Source: Halobacterium sp. CBA1132
GTDB lineage: Archaea; Halobacteriota; Halobacteria; Halobacteriales; Halobacteriaceae
Reading direction: 5' to 3'
NCBI RefSeq assembly: GCF_001485535.1
Contig: NZ_BCMZ01000001.1
Location: 2,356,001-2,420,000, forward strand
DNA: 64,000 nucleotides
Shown here piece by piece: positions 17,998 to 26,294 of the stretch. The notes under the pieces were generated by a model, which was not told the DNA's origin, ran no database searches, and worked only from the letters and a program-made list of their open reading frames with translations. Every line of letters starts with the position of its first letter. Within the stretch, counting starts at the first letter, position 1. The position numbers and the translations under genes are program-made.

Positions 17998-18960
17998 TCA
18001 GTCGAGAACGAGAACGTGTCGCGTGAGCGAACGGTGGACGCGGCGCTCGAAGCGCTCGACGACCGTCCAGCCGGCGTCCGTGGCCTCCTCGCGCCAGTCG
18101 CGGTCCGCGACGAGCACGCAGCGGTCGGTGACGCGGCGGGCCTCGCTGAGCGCGCCCGCGACGAGGTCCGCGAGGTCGTGCGTCTCGACTTTCGACTGGC
18201 GGCCGTACGGCGCGTCGAAGATTACCGCGTCCGCCGCGCCCTCCCGGAGCGGGAGCCGGGTGGCGTCGGCGCGCGCGATGTCGAAGTCGTCGGTGCACGC
18301 GGCGAGGTTCTCGCGGGCGCCGGCGACCATCTTCGACTGGGCGTCGGTGCCGAGCGGGTGCGCGCCCAGCAGGCCGGCTTCGATGAGCACGCCGCCGGTG
18401 CCACACATCGGGTCGAGGACGACATCGCCGGGTTGGACGCCCGCGAGATTGCAGAGCGCGCGCGCCAGCAGCGGGTCCATGCTCCCCGGCTGGAAGAACG
18501 GGCGGTCGGTGGGTTTGCGCTCGCCGAAGTCCCGGACGGACTCGGCGGCGAGCCACGCGAGGAAGCAGGCGTCGTTACTGAACGACGCCCGGAGCTCGTG
18601 GTCGGGGTCGTCTAAGTCCACGTCGAAGCCGGCGTCGACGAGCACGCCGCCGAGGTCGCGCTCGGCCTGCTGGGTGTCCACGTCGGTCGTGTTGCGGACG
18701 TTGCGTGCGCGGACTGCGACGGAGCCCTCGCGGTCGAGGGCGGCGTCGCGGAGCGCGTCGACGGCGGCGTCGATGCTGGCGTCGGTCGTGGCGACGTGGT
18801 CGCCAGCGCGGTGCGTGTACGCGAGGCCGCGGAAGCGCTCGCGGTCGACGTCGCTGGCGAGACCGATACCGGGGGCCGCGACCCGGACGTCGGTCGCGGC
18901 GGCGCGGGCTTCGGCGGCGGCGAAGTCGTCGTCGGCGCCGCCGAGTTCGAGGACGAACAC
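17998..18960 (-). CDS. trmG10: tRNA (guanine-10-N2) dimethyltransferase
   Basis: A 320-residue methyltransferase of the archaeal Trm-G10 family, which modifies G10 of tRNA. The N-terminal 150 residues are the THUMP-containing RNA-binding part. The C-terminal Rossmann domain has the AdoMet motif DPMCGTGGVLIEA and the catalytic motif DAPYGRQS (DPPY type). The start is taken as GTG at 18960 (VFVLELGG) because a TATA-like CTAATT lies 27 nt upstream and family members begin near the Leu-Glu-Leu-Gly-Gly segment. It is divergent from tbp. Confidence 0.9.
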   Translation of the reverse strand: MFVLELGGADDDFAAAEARAAATDVRVAAPGIGLASDVDRERFRGLAYTHRAGDHVATTDASIDAAVDALRDAALDREGSVAVRARNVRNTTDVDTQQAERDLGGVLVDAGFDVDLDDPDHELRASFSNDACFLAWLAAESVRDFGERKPTDRPFFQPGSMDPLLARALCNLAGVQPGDVVLDPMCGTGGVLIEAGLLGAHPLGTDAQSKMVAGARENLAACTDDFDIARADATRLPLREGAADAVIFDAPYGRQSKVETHDLADLVAGALSEARRVTDRCVLVADRDWREEATDAGWTVVERFERRVHRSLTRHVLVLD

Positions 18961-19040
18961 GTCGGGAGGTGGACGCCGCCGGGCAATTAGCCTGCCGGCA
19001 TCGCGGGGTACTTGAGGCGTTACTCCCCGGACTACCAACC

Positions 19041-19068
19041 TTTATAAACCTTAAATACGTGATTTAAA
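19041..19068 (+). promoter_or_regulatory. tbp promoter with nested AT-rich boxes
   Basis: Three TATA-like boxes lie in 28 nt before the tbp ATG at 19076: TTTATAAA (19041-19048), CTTAAATAC (19050-19058) and GATTTAAA (19061-19068). The first is about 30 nt from the ATG, the usual position. The extra boxes could be additional TBP or repressor contacts. Confidence 0.6.
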
Positions 19069-19075
19069 CCGTACG

Positions 19076-19636
19076 ATGACCGACCCCAAGGAAACCATCA
19101 ATATTGAAAACGTGGTCGCCTCCACCGGCATCGGCCAGGAGCTCGACCTCCAGAGCGTCGCGATGGACTTGGAGGGGGCCGACTACGACCCCGAGCAGTT
19201 CCCCGGCCTCGTCTACCGCACGCAGGACCCCAAGAGCGCCGCGCTCATCTTCCGGTCCGGCAAAATCGTCTGCACCGGCGCGAAATCGACCGACGACGTT
19301 CACGAGAGCCTCCGCATCGTCTTCGACAAGCTCCGCGAGCTCTCCATCGAAGTCGAGGAGGAGCCCGAAATCGTCGTCCAGAACATCGTCACCTCGGCGG
19401 ACCTGGGCCGACAGCTCAACCTCAACGCCATCGCCATCGGCCTCGGTCTCGAGAACATCGAGTACGAGCCCGAGCAGTTCCCCGGCCTCGTCTACCGCCT
19501 CGACGAACCCGAAGTCGTCGCGCTGCTGTTCGGCTCCGGCAAGCTCGTCATCACCGGCGGGAAGAAGCCCGAGGACGCCGAGCACGCCGTCGACAAGATC
19601 GTCTCCCGGCTCGAAGAACTCGGCCTCCTCGAATAA
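19076..19636 (+). CDS. tbp: TATA-box-binding protein
   Basis: General transcription factor that binds promoter TATA boxes and, with TFB, recruits RNA polymerase. The 186 residues contain the two direct repeats of the saddle fold: IENVVASTGIGQELDLQ with YDPEQFPGLVYR in the first half, and VQNIVTSADLGRQLNLN with YEPEQFPGLVYR in the second. Haloarchaea often have several TBPs; this is the only one in the window. A run of overlapping TATA-like boxes precedes it. A small membrane-protein gene follows 6 nt after the stop. Confidence 0.97.
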   Translation: MTDPKETINIENVVASTGIGQELDLQSVAMDLEGADYDPEQFPGLVYRTQDPKSAALIFRSGKIVCTGAKSTDDVHESLRIVFDKLRELSIEVEEEPEIVVQNIVTSADLGRQLNLNAIAIGLGLENIEYEPEQFPGLVYRLDEPEVVALLFGSGKLVITGGKKPEDAEHAVDKIVSRLEELGLLE

Positions 19637-19642
19637 GGCGAC

Positions 19643-20011
19643 GTGGTCGTCCTCCAGGTCCAGCCCGCGCCCGGCACGCTCGGCCAGTACGTCGGCACGC
19701 TCGTCGGCGGCTGGCTGCTGTTCGCGTTCACCGCGCACGTCGCCGCGACGTACATGCTCGGCGACGTCCCGTGGAAGCGCGCGCTCCTCGTCGGCGTCGC
19801 GCCCGCCGTCGTCACGGTCGCGCTCGTGCGGTACAACCCGGCGGTCATCATCGCCGTCAGCCTCGCCGCCGACCTCGCGGCCGTCCACGCGGTCTACCGC
19901 GTGAAGTACCGGACCGCAGCGCTCGTCGTCGTGATGCACTACGTCGTGACGCTGGCGCTCGTGCTGTCCACCGCGTACCTGCTGGCGCTGTCGGGCACCG
20001 CGCCGACCTGA
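19643..20011 (+). CDS. Small membrane protein downstream of tbp
   Basis: A 122-residue protein with three or four predicted membrane helices (LVGGWLLFAFTAHVAATYML, LLVGVAPAVVTVALV, VIIAVSLAADLAAVHAVY, VMHYVVTLALVLSTAYLLAL). It begins at a GTG 6 nt after the tbp stop, so it is almost certainly co-transcribed with tbp. The exact start is uncertain because several GTG/ATG codons are close together. It resembles small haloarchaeal DUF7473-like membrane proteins; no function can be assigned. Confidence 0.75.
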   Translation: MVVLQVQPAPGTLGQYVGTLVGGWLLFAFTAHVAATYMLGDVPWKRALLVGVAPAVVTVALVRYNPAVIIAVSLAADLAAVHAVYRVKYRTAALVVVMHYVVTLALVLSTAYLLALSGTAPT

Positions 20012-20069
20012 GTTTCACGCACAGAAAACGCGCACCCCGCTTTTTGTCCGGTCCCGAGTACTACAGGAC

Positions 20070-20420
20070 ATGAACGGCTACGAGCGGCGCGTGCTCCGCG
20101 CGAGCACCCTCGCACTCACCGCCGCCGCGCTCGCGTACGCCGCCTCCTACGTCCACAAGCCCGGTGCCGACGTCGCCGCCGTGTTCGGCATCGCCGCGGT
20201 CCTCCTCGGCGCGTACCACGCGCTCGGCGACCCCGATGCGGCAGCGGGCGCGTGGCTGTCACCGACCGGCGCGGCCGTCCTCTCGATCACCGTGGACGCA
20301 CCCCAAGACCTGCGACTCGCGGCGCTCGCGCTCGCGGGCCTGAGCGTGCTCGGATTCGTCGCCTACCCGCTCACCGCGTCCGCCGCGAGAGCCGTCCAGC
20401 GCGTCAATTTCCTCCGGTGA
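20070..20420 (+). CDS. Small membrane protein converging on hisG
   Basis: A 116-residue protein with about four hydrophobic helices and a short basic N-terminus (MNGYERRVLRAST). The helices alternate with short loops containing HKPG and DPDAAAGAWLSP. No known motif is visible. A T-rich stretch (CTTTTTGTCC) lies about 28 nt before the ATG. Its stop codon directly abuts the hisG stop on the other strand. Confidence 0.7.
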   Translation: MNGYERRVLRASTLALTAAALAYAASYVHKPGADVAAVFGIAAVLLGAYHALGDPDAAAGAWLSPTGAAVLSITVDAPQDLRLAALALAGLSVLGFVAYPLTASAARAVQRVNFLR

Positions 20421-21269
20421 CTACTCGACGAGGCGCTCGATTTCCGTGACGAGAATACCGGTCGCGCCTTCGCGTTTGAGGTCGTTGACCGCCTCGAAGA
20501 CGTCGCGTTCCTCGACGACGGCGTGGACAGCCACAATGCCGGGTTCGTCGACATCTAGCACGGTCGGCCCGCCCAAGCCCGGAATCACGTCCTCGATGGC
20601 GTCGAGGTTCTCCTCGGGCGCGTTCAGCATCAGGTAGCGTTTGCCCTCCGCCGAGCGCACGGACTGCAAGGCCGTCTGGACCTGCTGGACTTTCGGGTCG
20701 TCGACGACGTCATCGCGGGCGAACAGCCGCACGGAACTCTGCAACACCTCGTCGACGACCTTCAGGCGGTTGACCCGGAGTGTGGTCCCCGTCGACGTGA
20801 TGTCGACGATGGCGTCGGCCATCTCCACGTGCGGCGTGAGTTCGGTCGCGCCAGACACCTCCACGATGTCCGGGTCGACGTCCTTCCCGTCGAAGTACGC
20901 CCGCGTAATCGTCGGGAACTCCGTCGCGACGGTCTTCCCTGCGAGGTCGGCGGCGGCGTCGATACTGCCGTCCTCGGGCGCCGCCAGCACCAGCCGGCAC
21001 TTCCCGTAGTCGAGATCGAGCAAGTCGTCGACGTTCTCGACGCCGGACTCCCGCACTTGGTCGAGGCCCGTGATGCCGAGGTCCGCCGCGCCGTCCGCGA
21101 CGTACTCCGGGATGTCCGCCGCCCGCGCGTACAGCACGGTAATCTCGGGGTCGACGGTGTCGGCGTACAACTGGCGGTCGGCGCCGCTCTCCACGCCGAT
21201 ACCGGCTCTGTCGAGGAGGTCCAGCGTCGGGTCGTGCAAGCGGCCCTTGTTGGGCACGGCAATACGCAT
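20421..21269 (-). CDS. hisG: ATP phosphoribosyltransferase, long form
   Basis: First and feedback-controlled step of histidine synthesis: ATP plus PRPP gives phosphoribosyl-ATP. The 282 residues are the long HisG type, with a bilobal catalytic domain ([29 protein letters not shown], the PRPP loop [13 protein letters not shown]) and a C-terminal ACT-like regulatory domain of about 75 residues ([20 protein letters not shown] to TEIERLVE) that binds histidine. No HisZ partner is needed. The start codon faces a 515-bp intergenic region holding two R2 repeats. Confidence 0.95.
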   Translation of the reverse strand: MRIAVPNKGRLHDPTLDLLDRAGIGVESGADRQLYADTVDPEITVLYARAADIPEYVADGAADLGITGLDQVRESGVENVDDLLDLDYGKCRLVLAAPEDGSIDAAADLAGKTVATEFPTITRAYFDGKDVDPDIVEVSGATELTPHVEMADAIVDITSTGTTLRVNRLKVVDEVLQSSVRLFARDDVVDDPKVQQVQTALQSVRSAEGKRYLMLNAPEENLDAIEDVIPGLGGPTVLDVDEPGIVAVHAVVEERDVFEAVNDLKREGATGILVTEIERLVE

Positions 21270-21367
21270 GTGCTCTGGGTAGGTGTGGCACGGGGAACTA
21301 GGTTTTCCTTCTTGTAGTTCGCGCTGACTCGCTCTCGTGCCGAACGACGACAGCGGGCATTACAACA

Positions 21368-21480
21368 CCTCGAAAGCCCCGAGACTCCGGACTCGGGGGC
21401 CACGCTGTGCTCCTCGGCCTCCGGCCTGCGGTGCTTGCTTCGGCCGCCTTCGTCCGGAGTCTCGCCCCTTTCAGTCCACC
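21368..21480. repeat. R2 structured repeat, copy B
   Basis: A 113-bp element with left end CCTCGAAAGCCCC and right end GCCCCTTTCAGTCC. GAAAG pairs with CTTTC, and inside it GAGACTCCGGA pairs with TCCGGAGTCTC, giving an 11-bp inner stem. The four C residues on each side would form an internal loop. Confidence 0.7.
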
Positions 21481-21571
21481 CGCCCAACTACCGGCCGACC
21501 AACCGGCTACGGGAGGACTGAGCGAACGTATGCGTTCGCGAGGGTCGGAAGACGAACGCAGTGAGTCTTCC

Positions 21572-21687
21572 GGGACTGGAAGGGGCGGGACGCTCGCGTT
21601 TACGTGGTCGTCTCGCGGGCCGCTATCTGCGAGCGTAGCGAGCAGATATGCCCGCGAGCGACCGCGAGCGTCCCGGGGCTTCCGAGG
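21572..21687. repeat. R2 structured repeat, copy C (inverted)
   Basis: A 116-bp element in the opposite orientation to copy B. Its ends read GGACTGGAAGGGGC and GGGGCTTCCGAGG. Relative to the other copies both ends changed A to G (GAAAG to GGAAG, CTTTC to CTTCC), so pairing is kept. The inner arms GGGACGCTCGCG/CGCGAGCGTCCC form a 12-bp stem of unrelated sequence. Confidence 0.7.
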
Positions 21688-21785
21688 AAGTGCCGTCGCT
21701 GTCACTGAGAACGCACACGGTGAGTCTAACAAATCACGAACGCGAAATCCACAGACACACAAGCCAGTCGGGCGAACCCCAGCGC

Positions 21786-23075
21786 ATGACCACACTGCAG
21801 ATTGCGGGCGGGCGGGTGCTCCACCCGGACTTCTCCGTCTCCGAAGCGGACGTGCTCGTGGACCAGTCGAGCGGCGAGATACTGGATGTCGGGGAGACGG
21901 AGCCGGGCGACGAGCGGTTGGACGCCGAGGACAGCCTGGTGATACCGGGGTTGGTGAACGCGCACTGTCACGCGGCGATGACGCTGCTGCGGGGGTACGC
22001 CGACGACAAGCCCCTCGACGCGTGGCTCCAGGAGGACATCTGGCCGGCCGAAGGAGAACTCACCGAGGGCGACGTGCGGGCGGGCGCGGACCTCGCGCTC
22101 GTGGAGATGATTCGGACGGGGACGACGGCGTTCGCGGACATGTACTTCCACGTCCCCGAAATTGCCGAGGCCGTCGAAGAGGCAGGCTTGCGGGCGCGAC
22201 TCGGGCACGGCGTCGTCACCGTCGGGAAAGACGAGGGCGAGGCGCACCGGGACAACGACGAGAGCATCGAGGTCGCCCGCGAACTCGACGGTGCCGCGGG
22301 CGGCCGCATCAAGACGGCGTACATGCCGCACAGCCTCACGACCGTCGGTGAGGAGTACCTCCGGGAGTTCGTCGAGAAGGCCCGAGAACACGGGATTCCG
22401 TTGCACTACCACGCGAACGAGACCGTCGACGAGGTGGAGCCAATCGTCGACGCGGAGGGCGAACGCCCAATCGAGTACGCCGACGACCTCGGGATGGTCA
22501 CGGACGAGGACTTCCTCGCGCACGGCGTTCACACGGACGCAGCCGAGCACGACCTGCTCGCGGAGCGCGGCGCAAGCGTCGTCCACTGCCCGGCGTCGAA
22601 CATGAAACTCGCGTCCGGGATGGCGCCAGTCCAAGCGATGCGCGACGCCGGCGTGAACGTCGCACTGGGGACGGACGGCGTGGCGTCGAACAACGACCTC
22701 GACCTCTTCGACGAGCTCCGGGACGCGGCGATGCTCGGGAAGCTCGCGGCCGACGACGCCGCCGCAGTCCCCGCCGAGGCCGCCGTCGAGATGGCGACCG
22801 CGGGCGGCGCGCGAGCGCTCGGGTTCGACTCGGGGCGCATCGAAGCGGGCGCGAACGCCGACCTCGCAGTCGTGGACTTCTCGGCGCCGCACCTGACGCC
22901 CGTCCACGACTACGTCTCCCACCTCGCGTACGCCGCGACCGGGCAGGATGTCCGACACACGGTCTGCGACGGCGAGGTGCTGATGCGCGACCGCGAACTC
23001 CAGACGCTCGACGAGGCCGCGATTCGCGAGCAAGCAGAGACGCGGGCGGCCGCTGTCGTCGAACGCGCCGAGTAG
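21786..23075 (+). CDS. Nucleoside amidohydrolase (S-adenosylhomocysteine/5'-deoxyadenosine deaminase type)
   Basis: A 429-residue amidohydrolase of the ATZ/TRZ (MtaD/DadD) family. Metal ligands are visible in GLVNAHCHAAM (HxH), PLHYHANET (His), and GTDGVASNNDLDLF (Asp). Family members deaminate S-adenosylhomocysteine, methylthioadenosine or 5'-deoxyadenosine; which is used here cannot be told from sequence. ahcY lies two genes downstream on the same strand, so both enzymes could deal with S-adenosylhomocysteine. The ATG at 21786 (MTTLQIAGGRVLHPDF) is the conserved start; the open frame upstream runs through an R2 repeat. Confidence 0.88.
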   Translation: MTTLQIAGGRVLHPDFSVSEADVLVDQSSGEILDVGETEPGDERLDAEDSLVIPGLVNAHCHAAMTLLRGYADDKPLDAWLQEDIWPAEGELTEGDVRAGADLALVEMIRTGTTAFADMYFHVPEIAEAVEEAGLRARLGHGVVTVGKDEGEAHRDNDESIEVARELDGAAGGRIKTAYMPHSLTTVGEEYLREFVEKAREHGIPLHYHANETVDEVEPIVDAEGERPIEYADDLGMVTDEDFLAHGVHTDAAEHDLLAERGASVVHCPASNMKLASGMAPVQAMRDAGVNVALGTDGVASNNDLDLFDELRDAAMLGKLAADDAAAVPAEAAVEMATAGGARALGFDSGRIEAGANADLAVVDFSAPHLTPVHDYVSHLAYAATGQDVRHTVCDGEVLMRDRELQTLDEAAIREQAETRAAAVVERAE

Positions 23076-23189
23076 CGAGTTCCGTGAGGCGGGCGTACTG
23101 GCCGCGTCACGTGACGTAGGAACAGAGTAACTGGAATTCTGACGTGTGCCACTACGTTTATTCGGCTCGTGGCCGAACGCGGAGAGTGC

Positions 23190-24515
23190 ATGCGGCACCA
23201 GAGGCACACACTACTGGTCGCCGCGCTCGTCGTTGCGGTCATCGCTGTGGTTCCGGGTGGAGCGGTGGCTGCCGACGGCTTGAGCGTGAGCGGCGACCAA
23301 GCGGACGACGGCACCGTCACGGTGACGGTCGCCGAGAACAACACCACGGTGGCGAACGCGTCCGTCACCGTCGAAGCACTGAACAACTCCTCGTACGTCG
23401 GCGAGGGCAACTACACGACCGACGAGAACGGGACGGTGACGTTGCCGGCGCCCGAGCAGAACGTCTCCGTCTCGGTGACGGCGACGGCCGACAACACCAC
23501 CGCGGAGACGACGCTGGACCTCGTCGCACCGACCGACGACACCAGCGACATCTCCGTGAACGTCTCGCAGGCCGACGACGGCAACGCGACGGTCAGCGTG
23601 ACGAACGCGACCGGCGCTGGCGTCGCCAACGCGTCCGTGTCCGTGAGCGAAGCGGGCAACGTGACGTACGCCGGCACGGGCAACTACACGACCGGCGAGA
23701 ACGGCACCGTCAGTCTGCCCGCGCCCGAACAGAACGTCACCGTCGACGTCGTCGCGGAAGCCGACAACGCCACGGCAGCGACGACGGTCGACCTCGTCGC
23801 GCCGACCAACGACACCACGGAGCTGTCGGTCGGCGTCTCGCAGGCGAGTGACGGCTCCGCGTCCGTCTCCGTGACGAACGCTAGCGGCGACGGCGTCGCC
23901 AACGCGTCCGTGTCCGTCGACGCGCTGGACAACGTTTCGTACGCCGGCGCGGGCGACTACACGACCGACGAGAGCGGCACCGTCGGCCTGCCGGCGCCCG
24001 AGCAGAACGTCACTATCGAGGTCGTCGCGGAAGCGAACAACGTGACCGCCGAGACGACGACGACGCTCACCGTGAGCGACGGCGCCAACGCCACCGACTC
24101 GTTCGGTCAGCGCGTCTCCGCGTTCGTCGAGCAGTTGAAGGCGAACGGCAACATGAGCGGGCAGGCGGTCTCGGCGTTCGTCGTGGCGAACAACCCGGGC
24201 GCGGACAACCGCCCGGACCACGTCGACCCCGGTCCGAAAGACGACGGTGACGACGAAGAGAGTGAGAAGGGCAACAACGGCAACGGGAACGGCGCCGGCG
24301 CCGCGAACGGCAACAACGGCAACGGCAACAACGGCAACAACGGCAACGGCAACGCTGCCGACGGCAACAACGGTAACGGCAACGGCGCCGACACTGCCGG
24401 TGGAAACGGGAACAACGGCAACGGCGGCGGTAACGGCCCGAGTTCCGGTGGCAATTCCGGCGGCCCCGGCAACAGCAACGCTGGCGGTAACGGGAATCCC
24501 GGAAACGGAGCCTAG
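23190..24515 (+). CDS. Exported protein with three tandem beta-domains and Asn/Gly-rich tail
   Basis: A 441-residue secreted protein. A signal peptide (LLVAALVVAVIAVVPGGAVAA) is followed by three tandem units of about 91 residues, each containing a VANASV-type segment, a Tyr-x-Gly core and a YTTDENGTV-LPAPEQNV-type end, probably Ig-like or carboxypeptidase-regulatory folds. More than twenty NxS/T sequons suggest heavy N-glycosylation. After an alpha-helical link (SFGQRVSAFVEQLKANG) comes an acidic stretch and a 100-residue NGNNGNGN-type tail ending NGNPGNGA. No membrane anchor is seen, so it may be released or held by its tail. The ATG at 23190 has TTTATTCGG about 30 nt upstream. Confidence 0.85.
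   Translation: MRHQRHTLLVAALVVAVIAVVPGGAVAADGLSVSGDQADDGTVTVTVAENNTTVANASVTVEALNNSSYVGEGNYTTDENGTVTLPAPEQNVSVSVTATADNTTAETTLDLVAPTDDTSDISVNVSQADDGNATVSVTNATGAGVANASVSVSEAGNVTYAGTGNYTTGENGTVSLPAPEQNVTVDVVAEADNATAATTVDLVAPTNDTTELSVGVSQASDGSASVSVTNASGDGVANASVSVDALDNVSYAGAGDYTTDESGTVGLPAPEQNVTIEVVAEANNVTAETTTTLTVSDGANATDSFGQRVSAFVEQLKANGNMSGQAVSAFVVANNPGADNRPDHVDPGPKDDGDDEESEKGNNGNGNGAGAANGNNGNGNNGNNGNGNAADGNNGNGNGADTAGGNGNNGNGGGNGPSSGGNSGGPGNSNAGGNGNPGNGA
23280..24098 (+). repeat. Three tandem coding repeats, period about 273 bp
   Basis: The landmark CTACACGACC begins at 23411, 23684 and 23957, exactly 273 bp apart twice. Units are clearly related in DNA as well as protein, suggesting relatively recent duplication or ongoing homogenisation. 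Confidence 0.85.
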
Positions 24516-24812
24516 GCCGGCTCGGAGAACGAATAAGTCAGTTTCCGGCCAACGAGTTTTTTCGTCGTCCGTCCGAGGATGCTAACGCAGGCCAGACGGC
24601 CTGCGGCACCCACTGTCGACGGCGTCAGCACCCTGCGCTGGGCGACCGCGGACTGTGAGTCGAGACGCGGCGCACGCGGCTCCCAGCGGGGGACTCCCGC
24701 ACGGGCGCTCGGACGGCGAATCGCTCGCCACCATCGGACACGCGCCCGCCGTCCCGCCCGTTTTCTCCGCGGCTTCGGTAGGGTTTTGAATCCAGTCGCC
24801 GTCCACACCCGT
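24516..24812. other. Intergenic region before ahcY
   Basis: No gene is seen in these 297 bp. GAGTTTTTTCG at about 24554-24564 is a T-rich stretch that could terminate the upstream gene. A 7-bp hairpin GCAGGCC-AGAC-GGCCTGC lies at 24587-24604. GGGTTTTGAATCC at 24781-24793, about 27 nt before the ahcY ATG, is the likely TATA element. Confidence 0.45.
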
Positions 24813-26096
24813 ATGACAACTGCGTCGCCGATCAGCGAGCGACTCGACGAAGTCGAGTCCGCTCGCGACGCCGGCCGGAAGAAAATCGACTGGGCGTTCG
24901 AACACATGCCGATTCTCTCCTCGCTGCGCGCGGACTTTCAGGAGAACGAGCCGCTCGCGGGCGAGACCGTCGGGATGGCGCTGCACGTCGAAGCGAAGAC
25001 CGCGGCGCTCGTCGAGACGATGGCCGACGCCGGCGCGGAAGTCGCCATCACGGGCTGCAACCCGCTTTCGACCCACGACGACGTCTCCGCGGCGCTCGAC
25101 GCCCACCCGTCGATTACGAGTTACGCCAAGCACGGCGTCGGCGACGAGGAGTACTACGAGGCCATCGACGCCGTCCTCGACCACGACCCCACGGTCACGG
25201 TCGACGACGGCGGCGACCTCGTCTTCCGCGTGCACGAGCACCACCCCGAGCTCATCGACACCATCGTCGGCGGCACCGAGGAGACCACCACGGGCGTCCA
25301 CCGCCTCCGCGCGATGGACGACGACGACGCCCTCGACTACCCCGTCATCGCCGTCAACGACACGCCGATGAAGCGCCTCTTCGACAACGTCCACGGTACG
25401 GGCGAGTCCTCGCTGGCCTCGATTGCGATGACCACGAACCTCTCGTGGGCCGGCAAGGACGTCGTCGTCGCGGGCTACGGCCAGTGCGGCCGCGGCGTCG
25501 CCAAGAAGGCCAGCGGGCAGAACGCGAACGTCATCGTCACCGAAATCGACCCGCGGCGCGCGCTCGAAGCCCACATGGAGGGCTACGACGTCATGTCGAT
25601 GACCGAGGCCGCGGAAGTCGGCGACGTCTTCATCACGACCACGGGCAACCGCGACGTCATCGTCGAAGACCACTTCGAGCAGATGCAGGACGGCGTCGTG
25701 CTCGCGAACGCCGGCCACTTCGACATCGAAATCGACCTCGAAGCCCTCCGCGAGATGGCCGACAGCGAGCAGGAAGTCCGCGACGGCGTCCGCGAGTACG
25801 AACTCCCGTCGGGCAAGCGCATCAACGTCCTCGCCGAGGGCCGCCTCGTCAACCTCGCGACCCCCGTCAGCCTCGGCCACCCCGTCGAAGTCATGGACCA
25901 GTCCTTCGGCGTGCAGGCCGTCTCCATCCGCGAGCTCGTCCAGAACGCCGACGACTACGACGCCGGCGTCCACGAGGTCCCCGACCACCTCGACCGCAAG
26001 CTCGCCGAAATCAAGCTCAACGCCGAGGGCGTCGAACTCGACAATCTCAGCGAAGAACAAGAGGAGTACATGACCTCCTGGCAGCACGGCACATAA
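24813..26096 (+). CDS. ahcY: Adenosylhomocysteinase
   Basis: NAD-dependent enzyme splitting S-adenosylhomocysteine into adenosine and homocysteine, relieving product inhibition of methyltransferases. It has 427 residues. The NAD-binding Rossmann loop is VVAGYGQCGRGVAKKA. Substrate-site segments include GCNPLSTHDDV, EETTTGVHRL, and FDNVHGTGES; the C-terminal NLATPVSLGHPVEVMDQSF is diagnostic. It lacks the extra loop of eukaryotic enzymes. The ATG at 24813 starts MTTASPISERLDEV. An R1 repeat begins directly after its TAA stop. Confidence 0.97.
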   Translation: MTTASPISERLDEVESARDAGRKKIDWAFEHMPILSSLRADFQENEPLAGETVGMALHVEAKTAALVETMADAGAEVAITGCNPLSTHDDVSAALDAHPSITSYAKHGVGDEEYYEAIDAVLDHDPTVTVDDGGDLVFRVHEHHPELIDTIVGGTEETTTGVHRLRAMDDDDALDYPVIAVNDTPMKRLFDNVHGTGESSLASIAMTTNLSWAGKDVVVAGYGQCGRGVAKKASGQNANVIVTEIDPRRALEAHMEGYDVMSMTEAAEVGDVFITTTGNRDVIVEDHFEQMQDGVVLANAGHFDIEIDLEALREMADSEQEVRDGVREYELPSGKRINVLAEGRLVNLATPVSLGHPVEVMDQSFGVQAVSIRELVQNADDYDAGVHEVPDHLDRKLAEIKLNAEGVELDNLSEEQEEYMTSWQHGT

Positions 26097-26276
26097 CGCA
26101 CTTTTTCCAGCGTTCGGCGCGCTCCGCGCGCCTCACTTGCAAAAACTTGCGGAAAAAGCACTCCTCGCTCCAGCGCGCCTCCGGCGCTTAGTCGCTCGTC
26201 GGCCCGAGCGCTCACTGCGTTCGCGCTCGGTGAACCGCTTCGCTCGGGTCCGTTGGACCGCTCGCTCGCGGATGCT
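26097..26276 (+). repeat. R1 structured repeat, copy 1 (after ahcY)
   Basis: A 180-bp element starting CGCACTTTTT immediately after the ahcY stop and ending GCGGATGCT. It contains hairpin I (GGCGCGC-TCC-GCGCGCC, 26116-26132), the invariant core CAAAAACTTGCGGAAAAAGC (26140-26159), hairpin II (CCGAGCGC/GCGCTCGG) and hairpin III (GGTCC-GTT-GGACC). It may serve as a terminator or a stable 3' RNA end. Confidence 0.75.
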
Positions 26277-26294
26277 AGCCCGTCGGCTGGTCGG

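Larger units (their letters stand above)
21270..21785. other. 515-bp intergenic region with two inverted R2 repeats
   Basis: No convincing gene lies between hisG and the amidohydrolase. Besides R2 copies B and C, which point in opposite directions, the 90 bp between them contain a 7-bp hairpin GGAAGAC/GTCTTCC near 21547-21571. The final 100 bp before the ATG at 21786 hold no obvious TATA box. Confidence 0.6.

Noticed and set aside
21648-21785. Upstream extension of the amidohydrolase to 21648
   Set aside because: The extra residues translate part of an R2 repeat and have no family resemblance; the conserved start is at 21786.
24270-24500. Possible CRISPR-like or satellite array
   Set aside because: The regular AACGGC units are codons for an Asn/Gly-rich protein tail in frame; there are no spacers.
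24577-24610. GGATGCTAACG near 24577 as a truncated R1 end
   Set aside because: Only about 8 bp match the R1 3' end and nothing of the core is present.
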